Notes: generated from the letters alone by a model not told the origin. Shown: positions 1 to 8,629, counted from the first letter of the stretch. The stretch: 64,000 bases of DNA from Pseudoflavonifractor capillosus (GCF_016899775.1 NZ_JACJJE010000011.1:1-64000), one strand, 5' to 3'. Program-made: numbers and translations.

Positions 1-147
1 GCGGAGAAGATCCTCCGGGCCTACCGGGAGCAGTCCGCCGCCGGGGTGGGCGTGTTCACCGTGGACGGGAAGATGATTGACATCGCCTTCATTCCCGGGG
101 CGGAGCGCACCCTAATGATGTTTTTTCTGTGCTCCGGCGTGGTATGA
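1..147 (+). CDS. C-terminal fragment of a CitE-like (citrate lyase beta / HpcH-HpaI family) protein
   Basis: The window opens inside a reading frame that ends with TGA at 145–147. The 48 visible residues contain GVGVFTVDGKMID, which matches the C-terminal end of citrate lyase beta subunits and related CoA-ester lyases (G-V-x-x-x-D-G-K-M-I-D). Those enzymes cleave citryl-CoA or similar acyl-CoA esters. The downstream kinase and tricarboxylate-binding lipoprotein fit a tricarboxylate-related locus. The catalytic barrel lies outside the window, so true CitE cannot be told from a paralogue. Confidence 0.6.
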   Translation, partial: AEKILRAYREQSAAGVGVFTVDGKMIDIAFIPGAERTLMMFFLCSGVV

Positions 148-171
148 TATTTTGCAGAAAGGGGGCGGAGC

Positions 172-2406
172 GTGATGAGATTCAGATGGGGGAAAACGGC
201 CAAGATGCTGATTGCGGCTCTGCTGGCCGGCCTGCTGAGCGCCCTGCTGTTTGCGGTCTATAACACCTATGACGCATACACACAGATGATAATCGCCCAA
301 CAGCAGCAGCACCTTCTGATCACGGCCCGGGCGGTGTCCCAGAATCTGTCCCTCTACCTCTCCGAGCAGCTCCGGAATGTGGAGATCCTGACTCAGACCC
401 CCGGGTTTTTGACTCAGTTCCATACGTATTATGAGACCGGGGACCAGAAGGGGCTCAAGGAGTACGTCCTGTCCTACATGCTCTCCCAGAATCAGGGGGT
501 GTCCCGGCTGTACCTGCTGGATCAAAACGGGGACGAGGTTTTCCGCTATAACCAGTACCCCTTCCTGGAGTCCTTTGACGAGTCCGTCCTCCACCTGGAC
601 CAGCTGGCGGAAGGACGTCAGACGGGGCTCGGCTCCGCGTTCCGAATCAGCCCGCAGCACTATGGGCTCACGATGGTCAACAGCATTACGGACGGGAGCG
701 ATTATCTGGGAGCGGTTGTCTCCGTGCTGGACATGGACGCCCTCTATCAGCAGTACATGGCCCCGCTGCAGGGGACGGTGGACATCATTGTCAAGAATGA
801 GCGGGGGACGGTCATCATGCACCCGGAGTCAGAGATGCTCACCTTCAACTATTTTCGGGACATGCAGGGTCTGGACACCCTGCCGGAATACGAGAGCCTG
901 TGGGACATGCTCCAACTCCAGTACCAGCAGGAGGAGGGGGCCGCCATCTATCGCGCCTGCTCCGGCGGCATCCTCCCGGAGCGGGAGGAGATCTCCGCCT
1001 TCTCCCGGATGAATTTAAGCGGGACCTCCTGGTATATTTCCGCGGTGATGCCCTATTCCCAGGTGGTCCGTATGGTCAATGAGAACTTGAACCGGTTCGC
1101 GTTTTTGGTCACGGTCATTTTTGTCCTGATCGCATCCAGCATTCTGATTATATACGGACTTCAGAAAAACCGGCAGAAGCTGCAGATTGAGACGCGCTAC
1201 CTCCGGGACATGAACCGCACCCTGGAGGAGCTCCATGAGAGCCGGGAGCAGGTGCGCCACTACCAGAAGCTGCAGACCATCGGGGCCCTGGCCGGGGGGA
1301 TCGTCCATGAGTTCAACAATCTGCTGACCCCGATCATGGGGTACTCCGAATTCCTGAAGCAGCAGCTGGGCCCGGAAAATGAATACTATGAGGACATCGA
1401 CGAGATCTATAAGGCGGGCGGCCGGGCCAAGGAGATCGTGGATCAGATCCTTTCCTTCAGCCGGCGGGAGACCGACTCCACCCAGTACAATGTGGTCAAT
1501 CTCAACGCTGTCATTTGGGACACCCTGAAAATGGTGCGGATGCTGCTCCCGTCCAGCGTCCGTCTGGTGGTGAAGCCGTACAGCGGGCCCATCAATATCT
1601 ACGGCAGCGCCACCCAGATCCACCAGGTGCTTCTGAACCTGTGCACCAACGCGTATCAGGCCATGGAGGCCTCGGGGGGAACGCTCACGGTGGCCACCCG
1701 GCGGGTTTTCCAGGACCAGCTGCCGGAGCAGTACCACCCGGTGGCGGAGGGGGAGTTTGTCCGGCTTGAGGTGTCTGATACCGGCTGCGGGATTCCTCCG
1801 GAGATGCTCTCCCGGATCTTTGACCCGTTTTTCACCACCAAGGCGGCGGGGGACGGGACCGGGCTGGGGCTGTCTGTGGTGCAGAATATTCTGATCAGCC
1901 ATGGCGGCTTCATCGAGGCGGAGAGCGCGGTGGGCCGGGGCAGCCGTTTTTTGGTGTACCTGCCTGTCACAAGCCAGCTTCCCGCCGCAGCGGCCCAGGA
2001 GGAAAGCGGGAGCGGCCGCACGGGAATGGGGTCTGTCCTTTTGGTGGACGACGAAGTTCGGGTGGTCCGCTACTTCAAGCGCAGGCTGGTCCACCAGGGG
2101 TATCAGGTGGACGCCTTTACCGATCCGGAGGAGGCGCTGAACGCCTTCAGGTTGAACCCGGGGCAGTGGGATCTGCTGATCGTGGACGAGGCGATGCCGA
2201 AGCTGCGGGGAACGGCGCTTTTGCAGCATATGAAGCAGCGGAATCACAGCCTGCGGGTGATTCTGGTGACCGGGCTGGTGGGAGACAGCGCCATCCGTCT
2301 GCACGCGGAGCGGCAGATCGACGAGATCCTGACAAAGCCCGTGGAATTTGAGGCGCTGGCCGAGGCGGTTGCCCGCCTGCTGTCCGCCGAAGCGCCGGGG
2401 AGGTGA
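172..2406 (+). CDS. hybrid sensor histidine kinase with C-terminal receiver domain
   Basis: Membrane-bound two-component sensor of about 744 residues. A transmembrane helix near 11–30 and a second near 307–331 enclose an extracytoplasmic sensor of about 270 residues, probably Cache-like. Cytoplasmic domains follow in order: HisKA with the H-box GGIVHEFNN (His379), HATPase with LLNLCTNAYQAM, DTGCGIP and GTGLGLS, and a receiver domain from about 621 with phosphoacceptor Asp672 in LLIVDEAMP and a KPVEF lysine region. The frame can start at GTG 172 or ATG 175, after an AGAAAGGGGG ribosome binding site. The next gene, a tricarboxylate-binding lipoprotein, starts 4 bases after its stop, so the two are probably co-expressed and the kinase may sense that protein's ligand. 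No separate response regulator is visible. Confidence 0.9.
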   Translation: MMRFRWGKTAKMLIAALLAGLLSALLFAVYNTYDAYTQMIIAQQQQHLLITARAVSQNLSLYLSEQLRNVEILTQTPGFLTQFHTYYETGDQKGLKEYVLSYMLSQNQGVSRLYLLDQNGDEVFRYNQYPFLESFDESVLHLDQLAEGRQTGLGSAFRISPQHYGLTMVNSITDGSDYLGAVVSVLDMDALYQQYMAPLQGTVDIIVKNERGTVIMHPESEMLTFNYFRDMQGLDTLPEYESLWDMLQLQYQQEEGAAIYRACSGGILPEREEISAFSRMNLSGTSWYISAVMPYSQVVRMVNENLNRFAFLVTVIFVLIASSILIIYGLQKNRQKLQIETRYLRDMNRTLEELHESREQVRHYQKLQTIGALAGGIVHEFNNLLTPIMGYSEFLKQQLGPENEYYEDIDEIYKAGGRAKEIVDQILSFSRRETDSTQYNVVNLNAVIWDTLKMVRMLLPSSVRLVVKPYSGPINIYGSATQIHQVLLNLCTNAYQAMEASGGTLTVATRRVFQDQLPEQYHPVAEGEFVRLEVSDTGCGIPPEMLSRIFDPFFTTKAAGDGTGLGLSVVQNILISHGGFIEAESAVGRGSRFLVYLPVTSQLPAAAAQEESGSGRTGMGSVLLVDDEVRVVRYFKRRLVHQGYQVDAFTDPEEALNAFRLNPGQWDLLIVDEAMPKLRGTALLQHMKQRNHSLRVILVTGLVGDSAIRLHAERQIDEILTKPVEFEALAEAVARLLSAEAPGR

Positions 2407-2410
2407 GGTT

Positions 2411-3442
2411 GTGAATCGAAATTGGATTCGCAGGGCAGGGGGGATGCTCCTTGCCTCTGCGCTGCTCCTGTCCCTTGCCTCCGGCTGCGGGCAGGGGCAG
2501 GGGGCCGCCTCCCAGTCGGCGATGCCGTATCCCAGGGAGTCGGTAGAGCTGGTTGCCCCCGCCGGCGTCCGGAGCGGCTCAGATCTGACCCTCCGCAATG
2601 TGGCGCAGTGCCTGCGGGATACGGGGCTTGTGGACGTGCCGCTGCCCGTCACAAACCGGCCCGGAGACGGGGGAGGGCTCGCGCTGGACTATTTGAATGA
2701 GCAGGCTGGCGTGGACAATGTGCTGGCGGTATTTTCCCCGCCGGTCTGCCTGATCCATCTGAATGGGAGCACCTCCCTGAGCTACCAGGAGAATACCACG
2801 CTGATTGCAAAGCTGATTACCGACTACGGGTGCTTCGCTGTGGCGGCCAACTCCCCCTATCAGAATCTGAATCAGGTGATGGAGGCGCTGCGGGAGGACC
2901 CCGCTTCTGTACGGGTAGGCGGGACGTCCTCGGCCGGGTCCATGGACCATGTGCAGTTTCTAAAGGTGGCCCAGGCGGCCGGGATCGAGTCGCTGGACCA
3001 GATTTCGTATGCCGGATTTGAGGGGGGACGCGTGCTGGCCCAGCTTCTGGGCGGGCATGTGGACATTGTCTCGGCGGGAATCGGCGACGTGGTCGGCCTG
3101 GTGGAGAGCGGCGATGTGCGCGTGCTGGGGATCACGGCGGAGCAGCGGGTGGGCAGCGGCATTGTGGCGGAGATGCCCACCTGCGTCGAGCAGGGGATCG
3201 ACGCGACCTTTTACAACTGGCGGGGAATTTTTGGGCCCAAGGATATGCCCGAGGAGGCCCGGAAGTTCTGGGAAGAGACGCTGGAGAAGCTGGTCCAGAC
3301 ACAGGAATGGGCGGACACCTGTGAGAAATACGGGTGGGATATGGACTACCTGGGGCGGCAGGAGTTTGAGGCCTTTCTTGCCGGCGTGAACGAGGAGTAC
3401 GCGGTTTTGCTGGAGCAGGTGGGCCTGCTGGAGGCAAAGTAG
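2411..3442 (+). CDS. tripartite tricarboxylate transporter substrate-binding lipoprotein (TctC/BUG family)
   Basis: Extracytoplasmic solute-binding lipoprotein of 343 residues. GTG 2411 is chosen because it follows a GGTGAGG site overlapping the kinase stop and directly opens a lipoprotein signal peptide with lipobox LASGC (Cys26). The body shows BUG-family features: PYPRESVELVAPAGVRSGSDL near the N-terminus, GGTSSAGSMDHVQF, and FYNWRGIFGPKDMPEEA in the C-terminal half. TctC normally delivers citrate-like tricarboxylates to the TctA/TctB membrane pair. Neither TctA nor TctB is seen here, so this may be a sensing partner of the upstream kinase rather than part of a local importer. The ligand is not known. 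Confidence 0.85.
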   Translation: MNRNWIRRAGGMLLASALLLSLASGCGQGQGAASQSAMPYPRESVELVAPAGVRSGSDLTLRNVAQCLRDTGLVDVPLPVTNRPGDGGGLALDYLNEQAGVDNVLAVFSPPVCLIHLNGSTSLSYQENTTLIAKLITDYGCFAVAANSPYQNLNQVMEALREDPASVRVGGTSSAGSMDHVQFLKVAQAAGIESLDQISYAGFEGGRVLAQLLGGHVDIVSAGIGDVVGLVESGDVRVLGITAEQRVGSGIVAEMPTCVEQGIDATFYNWRGIFGPKDMPEEARKFWEETLEKLVQTQEWADTCEKYGWDMDYLGRQEFEAFLAGVNEEYAVLLEQVGLLEAK

Positions 3443-3487
3443 TCCTCCCGCGGACAGGTGACTGGTCCGAATAATTTCCAAAATACA

Positions 3488-3515
3488 GGCGGCTCCTGGC
3501 GTGCCAGGAGCCGCC
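3488..3515 (-). terminator. intrinsic terminator for the glycosyltransferase gene
   Basis: A perfect 12-bp stem (GGCGGCTCCTGG) with a 4-base loop lies between two convergent genes. Read on the minus strand it is followed by TGTATTTT, so it best serves the minus-strand gene. The plus-strand side lacks a T-tract. Confidence 0.7.
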
Positions 3516-3552
3516 GTTCGTATATGCCGATGTGCGGTTTACAGGGCGGGCA

Positions 3553-4638
3553 CTATTTGAAAACAGGTACCTGCCTCACCTCGGCAAGCGCCTGGGAAAA
3601 TGCGACATGGTCCTGAAGGCGGGAGAAACAGGGGAACAGAATACAGTCCGCCGCCGCCTTTGCCGCCAGCAGGGGGACCGCGGGGAGTGCGGTATTCAGG
3701 AGGCTCAGAAGCAGGCCGCCCAGCAGGTACTGCAGGCCGGTCACAGCGGCGTAGCGGGTCCACTCCCGCTGTACGTCCACTTCTGATTGGGAGGCGTCTG
3801 TGCGGTGGGCGGAGAAACCGATGACCCCGGACGCCAGGCAGGAGGCGGCCAGCCCCAGCCAGAGCCAGGGCAGCGGCGAGATGGGGACGTAGGGGGCGCA
3901 CAGCATGAAGTATCCGAACATCAGCAGTCCGGCCAGGAAGCTCGCCGCGGAGGTGAGAAAGTAGCGGCAGAGGGTCCACCCAATGCGCACGGAGTCCCGC
4001 ACCGGGTGGTAGTGGGAGCCGGCGTTGTCGTCGATGTAGATGGTGGAGATGGGGATTTCCACCATGGGGATGTGGTGCCGTTTGCAGTAGAGGAGCATAT
4101 TGGTTTCGAACTCATAGCGGCCGCCGGAGATGCCGGAGAAGGCCGCCAGGCATGAGGCGGGGATGGCCCTCAGTCCGGTCTGGGTGTCCCGCAGGGGGAT
4201 TCCGCACAGCCGGTTCAATAGAAATGTCATGGTCCGGTTTCCGCTTTTGCTCCTGGCCGGCACCTGGGAGCCGGAGAAATCCCGGCCCCCCAGAATCAGC
4301 GCCCGGGGATTCCGGAGCAGCGCACCGGCGCACCGGAGGGCGTCCCGCCCGCTGTGCTGGCCGTCTCCGTCCACTGTGACCACGCCTGCGTCCGCCCAGC
4401 CTTGGGTGAGAAAGGCGAGAAACCCCAGCTTCAGCGCCTCGCCCTTTCCGCTGTTCTGGGGCAGGCGGACCACCTTGCAGTCCATCCGCTCGAGCGCCTG
4501 AAAATACGGCTGGCAGTCCGGCCGGCTGCCGTCATCCACCGCGATGATGTGGCGGAAACCGCAGGCCCGGAGATCTTCCGCCGTGGAGACCAGCCGCTCG
4601 TCCGGGTTATAAGAGGGGATCAGGGCACAAACATTCAT
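3553..4638 (-). CDS. family 2 glycosyltransferase with C-terminal membrane (GtrA-like) domain
   Basis: Predicted polyprenyl-phosphate sugar transferase of 361 residues. The N-terminal GT2 domain shows ALIPSYNPD, IIAVDDGS (34–38), NSGKGEALK and the metal-binding stretch TVDGDGQHS (D90/D92). From about residue 215 to 345 there are four hydrophobic helices resembling a GtrA flippase domain. This dolichyl-phosphate-mannose-synthase-like layout is typical of enzymes that load and flip a lipid-linked sugar for wall or exopolysaccharide decoration. The start ATG follows GGAGTG at a suitable distance. It stands alone between a terminator and a long non-coding region. The sugar is not determined. Confidence 0.85.
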   Translation of the reverse strand: MNVCALIPSYNPDERLVSTAEDLRACGFRHIIAVDDGSRPDCQPYFQALERMDCKVVRLPQNSGKGEALKLGFLAFLTQGWADAGVVTVDGDGQHSGRDALRCAGALLRNPRALILGGRDFSGSQVPARSKSGNRTMTFLLNRLCGIPLRDTQTGLRAIPASCLAAFSGISGGRYEFETNMLLYCKRHHIPMVEIPISTIYIDDNAGSHYHPVRDSVRIGWTLCRYFLTSAASFLAGLLMFGYFMLCAPYVPISPLPWLWLGLAASCLASGVIGFSAHRTDASQSEVDVQREWTRYAAVTGLQYLLGGLLLSLLNTALPAVPLLAAKAAADCILFPCFSRLQDHVAFSQALAEVRQVPVFK

Positions 4639-5376
4639 CTTGCATTCACTCCATTTCCGATGTATCTGCCTTGGATGCCTCTATCCTATCCCTTGAAAAT
4701 GAGAGAACAGTGAGAGGCAGATGAGTTTTTTCATCTGCCTCTTATGTCTGCACGGCGGGCTGGACGCGTGAGAAACGCTCATATTTCTCTCATGCTCCTC
4801 CCATAAAAAGCGGCTATCCTGGTACTCGAAAAGAGCGATGAGCCCATTTTCAAATTGAAAATACAGGAGGAATCGCCATGTATCGCGACCAGGAAACTCA
4901 TACGTTCCATTCAGATCTTTCTCATGGGCTTGTCCCCTATGAGCCATTGCCCGTGGAGATCCCCCGGGGCCGGAGGCGGCGCCCGTCTCTATGGCGGATC
5001 AATAGAAAATGCGGCGAGAGCTTGCTCTCGCCGCATCAGTTTGTCAAAAAACCTGTACCGAGTAAAATCCGCCTGAGGCAGGGCGGGGGAGCTCGAGGGG
5101 GCGGCCGCCCGCCTCGAATGGGGTCAAATGCCCCGGAAGGCTTGCTGTGCAAGGCTTCCGGAAGGCGAAGCGCGGACTTTTGCGCCGTTGTGCGGCGCAA
5201 AAGTAACGGTATTTTATACTCTGTTTAACTCCCGTTTCCCCGGTGTTTATGCCGGGACGGTACACTGCATGTTGAACTTGCTGAGGGGAATTTCATGCGG
5301 ACTGCCCCGTCTGTGGGGCGCTCCCGCATCCTGGGTCTGGGCAGATTCACAAACTATCTGAAATCGGGTGACAACC
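4639..5376. other. 740-bp intergenic region with strong hairpins
   Basis: No conserved protein is recognisable. Three structures stand out. AGAGGCAGATGA pairs perfectly across a GTTTTT loop (4713–4742). ATGCGGCGAGAGC pairs perfectly with 5024–5036 (5009–5036). A stem ACTTTTGCGCCG / CGGCGCAAAAGT lies near 5176–5205 and is followed by AAC, resembling the second hairpin of the dispersed repeat family described below. A CCGGAAG…CTTCCGG stem sits just before it. The right part is probably a degraded repeat copy. Confidence 0.5.
4878..5228 (+). CDS. possible small ORF with an ideal ribosome binding site, function unknown
   Basis: ATG 4878 sits 7 bases after a perfect AGGAGG (4865–4870), the main reason to list it. 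The start MYRDQETHTFHSDLSHGL looks protein-like. After about 40 residues the frame turns Arg/Gly-rich and runs through a perfect hairpin (5009–5036) and repeat-like DNA, so the present 116-residue length is unlikely to be functional. It may be a leader peptide, the remnant of a gene cut by repeat insertion, or chance. No family recognised. Confidence 0.25.
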   Translation: MYRDQETHTFHSDLSHGLVPYEPLPVEIPRGRRRRPSLWRINRKCGESLLSPHQFVKKPVPSKIRLRQGGGARGGGRPPRMGSNAPEGLLCKASGRRSADFCAVVRRKSNGILYSV

Positions 5377-5922
5377 ATGCTTTCTATGGAAAGTTCCATT
5401 CTGGACTGGATTCAGACCAACCTGCGGACCCCTGTGCTGGACCTGCTGATGCCGGCCATTACCGCCCTGGGCAACGGCGGACTGATCTGGATCGTTCTTG
5501 CCGCCGGCTTCCTCCTGATGCCCAGGCACCGAAAGGCTGGGGCGGCAGTCCTGGCCGGCCTGGCGCTGGAGGTGGTCTGCTGCAACCTGGTGCTGAAACC
5601 TCTGGTTGCCCGGGTGCGCCCCTGCGATATCAACACCGCGGTGCAGCTTCTCATTGCCCGGCCGGACGACTTTTCCTTCCCGTCAGGACATACCGGGGCC
5701 TCTTTTGCAGCCGTTTCTGCCCTCTGTGCCAGCGGAAACAGGCTTTGGATTCCCTCCCTGATCCTGGCCGTATTGATTGCGTTTTCCAGGCTCTATCTGT
5801 ACGTCCATTATCCGACCGACGTCTTGGCGGGCGCTGTGATTGGAATTATGGCTGGCTGGACCGGGACAAAGCTGGCGGATGCGGCCGGGAGAGGCGCCGC
5901 CGCCCGCCTGAGGAGGAAGTAA
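5377..5922 (+). CDS. PAP2-family membrane phosphatase
   Basis: Integral membrane lipid phosphatase of 181 residues. All three PAP2 signature blocks are present: KPLVARVRP, FPSGHTGAS, and SRLYLYVHYPTD with the catalytic His and Asp. Several hydrophobic helices separate them. The family dephosphorylates phosphatidic acid, undecaprenyl pyrophosphate or phosphatidylglycerol phosphate, and bacterial members of this size often recycle undecaprenyl pyrophosphate. ATG 5377 is preferred because GGGTGA precedes it at 5366–5371; ATG 5386 is also possible. It converges on the GH25 gene across a shared terminator. Confidence 0.88.
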   Translation: MLSMESSILDWIQTNLRTPVLDLLMPAITALGNGGLIWIVLAAGFLLMPRHRKAGAAVLAGLALEVVCCNLVLKPLVARVRPCDINTAVQLLIARPDDFSFPSGHTGASFAAVSALCASGNRLWIPSLILAVLIAFSRLYLYVHYPTDVLAGAVIGIMAGWTGTKLADAAGRGAAARLRRK

Positions 5923-5974
5923 CAGGCCGCCCGTGCTCGTCAAACCAGAGCCGTGCGGACGCAGGCGTAAAAGA

Positions 5975-6012
5975 AAAGCAGCCACCAGCAGAAAAAAGCT
6001 GATGGCTGCTTT
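5975..6012. terminator. bidirectional intrinsic terminator
   Basis: A 15-bp stem with one mismatch (AAAGCAGCCACCAGC against GCTGATGGCTGCTTT) has an A-rich 8-base loop. The plus side continues TTTCATTT; the minus side reads TTTTCTTTTAC. It separates the convergent PAP2 and GH25 genes. Confidence 0.8.
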
Positions 6013-6015
6013 CAT

Positions 6016-6927
6016 TTACGAGGAGATGGGAAAATCCCGAAAGGCCAGGTTCAGATCCACGCTGCCCTCGATGCCCGGCACGGTGCCGGTGTGGGTGTAC
6101 TGCCACATGTCAAAGTCATAGTAGAAGTCCGGCTTGCTGTCGTACTCCGCCAGCCAGAAGAGGGAGGAGTCCAGCGACTTCAGGTCATAAACCAGATAGC
6201 CCATGTCCTGGTTAAAGTAGACCATGGGGGTGTACCCGGCCACCGACACCAGCTCACAGAAGGCGGCGGCGCACTGGGTGATCCCCTGGCCGTCCATGCC
6301 CTCGGTTCGGGCCTGGCCGGTGGTGATGTACTCCCAGTCAAAGACCACTGGGTACCGGATGGGGTAGGATCGGATGGCCTCCAGCACAAAGTCGGCCTCC
6401 TCCTCCGCCTCTGCCACGGTGGTGGCCTGAGAGAAGAAGTAGACGCCCACATCCAGTCCGGCCTCCAGCGCGCCCTCCATATTGGCCTGGAACCGCTCGT
6501 CCAGCTGGAGAGTCCCCTGGGAGTACCCACGGTAGCCCACCCGGATCATGGCAAAGTCAATGCCGGAGCCGGCCACTGCCTGCCAGTCGATTTCCCCCTG
6601 ATAGACCGAGACGTCAATCCCCAGAGCGGCCCGCTGGCCGTCTTTCTCATACTGGACCCAGCCCTGGCTGTCCGTGGTAAAGGCCTCGGGGTCGTAAGTG
6701 TTTTTGTCCAGCCCCTCCACCACCAGCAGTTGCTGGTCTCGGTAGGTAATGTACTCGGGCTCGGGCTCCTTGTGAAATACGGTCAGGTACAGGACCGCGC
6801 AGGAGATGGCCAGCGCCAACAGGGAGAATACCAGGGCCAGCTTGCCGGTCCAGCCTCCGCCGCCGCGCCGGGGAGGAGACGGACGGTCATCCCGGGGGCG
6901 GGGCGTTTGAAGTTCCTCAATCATCAT
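6016..6927 (-). CDS. GH25-family muramidase (lysozyme) with N-terminal membrane anchor
   Basis: Predicted peptidoglycan hydrolase of 303 residues. A short basic, proline-rich cytoplasmic start (to about residue 25) leads into one transmembrane helix (GKLALVFSLLALAISCAVLYLTVF). A linker and a GH25 barrel follow, with GIDVSVYQGEIDW, IDFAMIRVGYRGY, YPVVFDWEY and DMWQYTHTGTVPGIEGSVDLN, all characteristic of family 25 lysozymes. The start is placed at 6927 because GGAGG lies 7 bases upstream. The frame stays open far upstream, but that part lacks protein-like composition. It probably trims cell wall at the outer membrane face. Confidence 0.9.
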   Translation of the reverse strand: MMIEELQTPRPRDDRPSPPRRGGGGWTGKLALVFSLLALAISCAVLYLTVFHKEPEPEYITYRDQQLLVVEGLDKNTYDPEAFTTDSQGWVQYEKDGQRAALGIDVSVYQGEIDWQAVAGSGIDFAMIRVGYRGYSQGTLQLDERFQANMEGALEAGLDVGVYFFSQATTVAEAEEEADFVLEAIRSYPIRYPVVFDWEYITTGQARTEGMDGQGITQCAAAFCELVSVAGYTPMVYFNQDMGYLVYDLKSLDSSLFWLAEYDSKPDFYYDFDMWQYTHTGTVPGIEGSVDLNLAFRDFPISS

Positions 6928-7004
6928 GAAATGCCTCCATACGGTTGGCCCGGAGGCCAGGGTCAACGGCCCTTTGTTCAAAAGACAAAAAGGCGGTTTG
7001 TTGT

Positions 7005-7033
7005 ATTGTAGCAGGAATTGCTGGATGATGCAA
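7005..7033 (-). promoter_or_regulatory. sigma-A-type promoter of the GH25 gene
   Basis: On the minus strand, -35 TTGCAT (7028–7033), a 17-bp spacer and -10 TACAAT (7005–7010), about 80 bp upstream of the start codon. Confidence 0.65.
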
Positions 7034-7185
7034 GACTTGCGGCTTTTATTTTCTCTTTTGTCATAAAATAAGAGAATTTGTGAAGAAAATTTCTTTTCCG
7101 CGCAGGACGGGGAGGACCGCGCTGACGAAAGGGTACCGGCGGTCTTGCGTGGAGGTGGGAGAGCGGACGAGAGAAGCAAACAAAG

Positions 7186-7214
7186 TTGCTTTTTCCCTAT
7201 GATTCCGATATAAT
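7186..7214 (+). promoter_or_regulatory. promoter of the cobalamin gene cluster
   Basis: -35 TTGCTT (7186–7191), a 17-bp spacer and a consensus -10 TATAAT (7209–7214), 33 bp before cbiA. No cobalamin riboswitch is recognisable in the leader, which is too short to hold one downstream of this promoter. Confidence 0.75.
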
Positions 7215-7246
7215 AAAAGCCGCGGTATTTTGAGAAGGGGGGCTGC

Positions 7247-8629
7247 ATGATGGAGGGACATTCGATCCCGCGTTTGATGGTGGCCGCACCCTCCAGCGGG
7301 AGCGGCAAGACCACCCTCGCCTGCGGCCTGCTCCGGGCGGCCCGGCGGCGGGGGCTTGCGCCCTGCGCCTTCAAATGCGGCCCCGACTACATCGACCCCA
7401 TGTTCCACCGCTCTGTCTTGGGGGTGCCCAGCCGGAACCTGGACCTGTTTTTCAGTTCGGAGGAGGAGGTACGTTCCCGGCTGGTTTCCGCCGCTCAGGG
7501 GCATGGCCTGGCGGTGTTGGAGGGGGTCATGGGCTTTTATGACGGCCAGGGGAACACCGACCGGGCCAGCAGCTGGCGCATGGCCCAGGCCACCCGGACC
7601 CCCGTCCTGCTGACGGTGCGCCCACAGGGGACGGCCCTCACTCTGGCCGCCCTGGTGAAGGGGGTGCAGACCTTCCGAACTCCCTGCCAGATTGCCGGGG
7701 TGCTCCTCAACGGCTGCACCCAGCGGCTGGCCGGGCTGCTGGCCCCCGCCATCCAGGGGGAGACCGGCCTGCCGGTGCTGGGCTACCTGCCCCAGATGCC
7801 CGGCTGCTCCATCCCAAGCCGCCACTTGGGGCTGTTTACCCCGGACGAGGTGGAGGACCTGTCCGCCAAGGTGGACCGGGTGGCCGATCAGCTGGCGGAG
7901 ACCGCCGACCTGGACCGGATCTTCGCGCTGACCCGCTCCGCTCCGGAGCTGGAGGCGGAGCCCCTGCCGCCCCTCCCGGACGGTCCGGATGGGCCCCTGG
8001 TGGCCGTGGCCCGGGACGAGGCCTTCTGCTTTTACTACGAGGACAACCTGGACGAGCTGCGCCGGGCGGGGGCCCGGCTGGCCTTCTTCCGGCCCACCCG
8101 GGACCGGGCCCTCCCGGAGGGGGCCTGCGGCCTCTATCTGGGGGGCGGCTACCCGGAGCTCCACGCCCGGGCCCTGAGCGAAAACCGCCCCATGGAGGAG
8201 GCCGTCCGCCGGGCCGTTTTAGATGGCATGCCCACCTTGGCCGAGTGCGGCGGCTTCCTGTACCTGCAAAGCACCCTGGAGGACGGGGAGGGAACCCCCT
8301 GGCCCATGGCCGGGGTGCTGGACGGGGCTGGGTTCAAAACGTCCCGTCTCCAGCGGTTTGGATATGTGACCCTCACCGCCCAGAAGGATTCCCCCTATCT
8401 GAAGCAGGGGGAGACCGTGGCCGCCCACGAGTTCCACCGATGGGACTGCTCCCGGAACGGGGAGCTGTGCCGGGCCCGGCGGCCCAACGGGGGAGAGGGC
8501 TGGAACTGTATAGTTGGGCAAGGAGATCTCCTTGCCGGGTTCCCCCACCTGTATTTTCCCTCCAACCCCCAGTTTGCGGCCCGGTTCGTGGCCGCGTGCA
8601 GACAGTATCAAGAGAGGAACGCCCTATGA
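7247..8629 (+). CDS. cbiA: cobyrinate a,c-diamide synthase
   Basis: ATP- and glutamine-dependent amidation of carboxylates a and c of cobyrinic acid, in the cytoplasm. 460 residues, normal for CbiA/CobB. The N-terminal dethiobiotin-synthetase-like ATPase shows the P-loop SSGSGKTTL and FKCGPDYIDPMFH. The C-terminal glutamine amidotransferase shows LYLGGGYPELHARAL, LAECGGFLYL (nucleophile Cys) and HEFHRWD. ATG 7247 follows AGAAGGGGGG. It is the first gene of a tightly packed operon and overlaps cobT by 4 bp (ATGA). The anaerobic-route name is used because the host looks like a clostridium. Confidence 0.93.
   Translation: MMEGHSIPRLMVAAPSSGSGKTTLACGLLRAARRRGLAPCAFKCGPDYIDPMFHRSVLGVPSRNLDLFFSSEEEVRSRLVSAAQGHGLAVLEGVMGFYDGQGNTDRASSWRMAQATRTPVLLTVRPQGTALTLAALVKGVQTFRTPCQIAGVLLNGCTQRLAGLLAPAIQGETGLPVLGYLPQMPGCSIPSRHLGLFTPDEVEDLSAKVDRVADQLAETADLDRIFALTRSAPELEAEPLPPLPDGPDGPLVAVARDEAFCFYYEDNLDELRRAGARLAFFRPTRDRALPEGACGLYLGGGYPELHARALSENRPMEEAVRRAVLDGMPTLAECGGFLYLQSTLEDGEGTPWPMAGVLDGAGFKTSRLQRFGYVTLTAQKDSPYLKQGETVAAHEFHRWDCSRNGELCRARRPNGGEGWNCIVGQGDLLAGFPHLYFPSNPQFAARFVAACRQYQERNAL

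Noticed and set aside
1015-2652. Long minus-strand frame opposite the histidine kinase
   Set aside because: The plus strand carries all kinase motifs; the antisense frame has none and is Arg/Pro/His-rich.
4681-4947. 88-codon minus-strand frame upstream of the glycosyltransferase
   Set aside because: It ends within the glycosyltransferase leader, includes a perfect hairpin, lacks a good ribosome binding site and resembles no family.
7034-7246. Cobalamin riboswitch before cbiA
   Set aside because: No B12-box-like sequence was seen and the promoter lies only 33 bp from the start codon, leaving no room.
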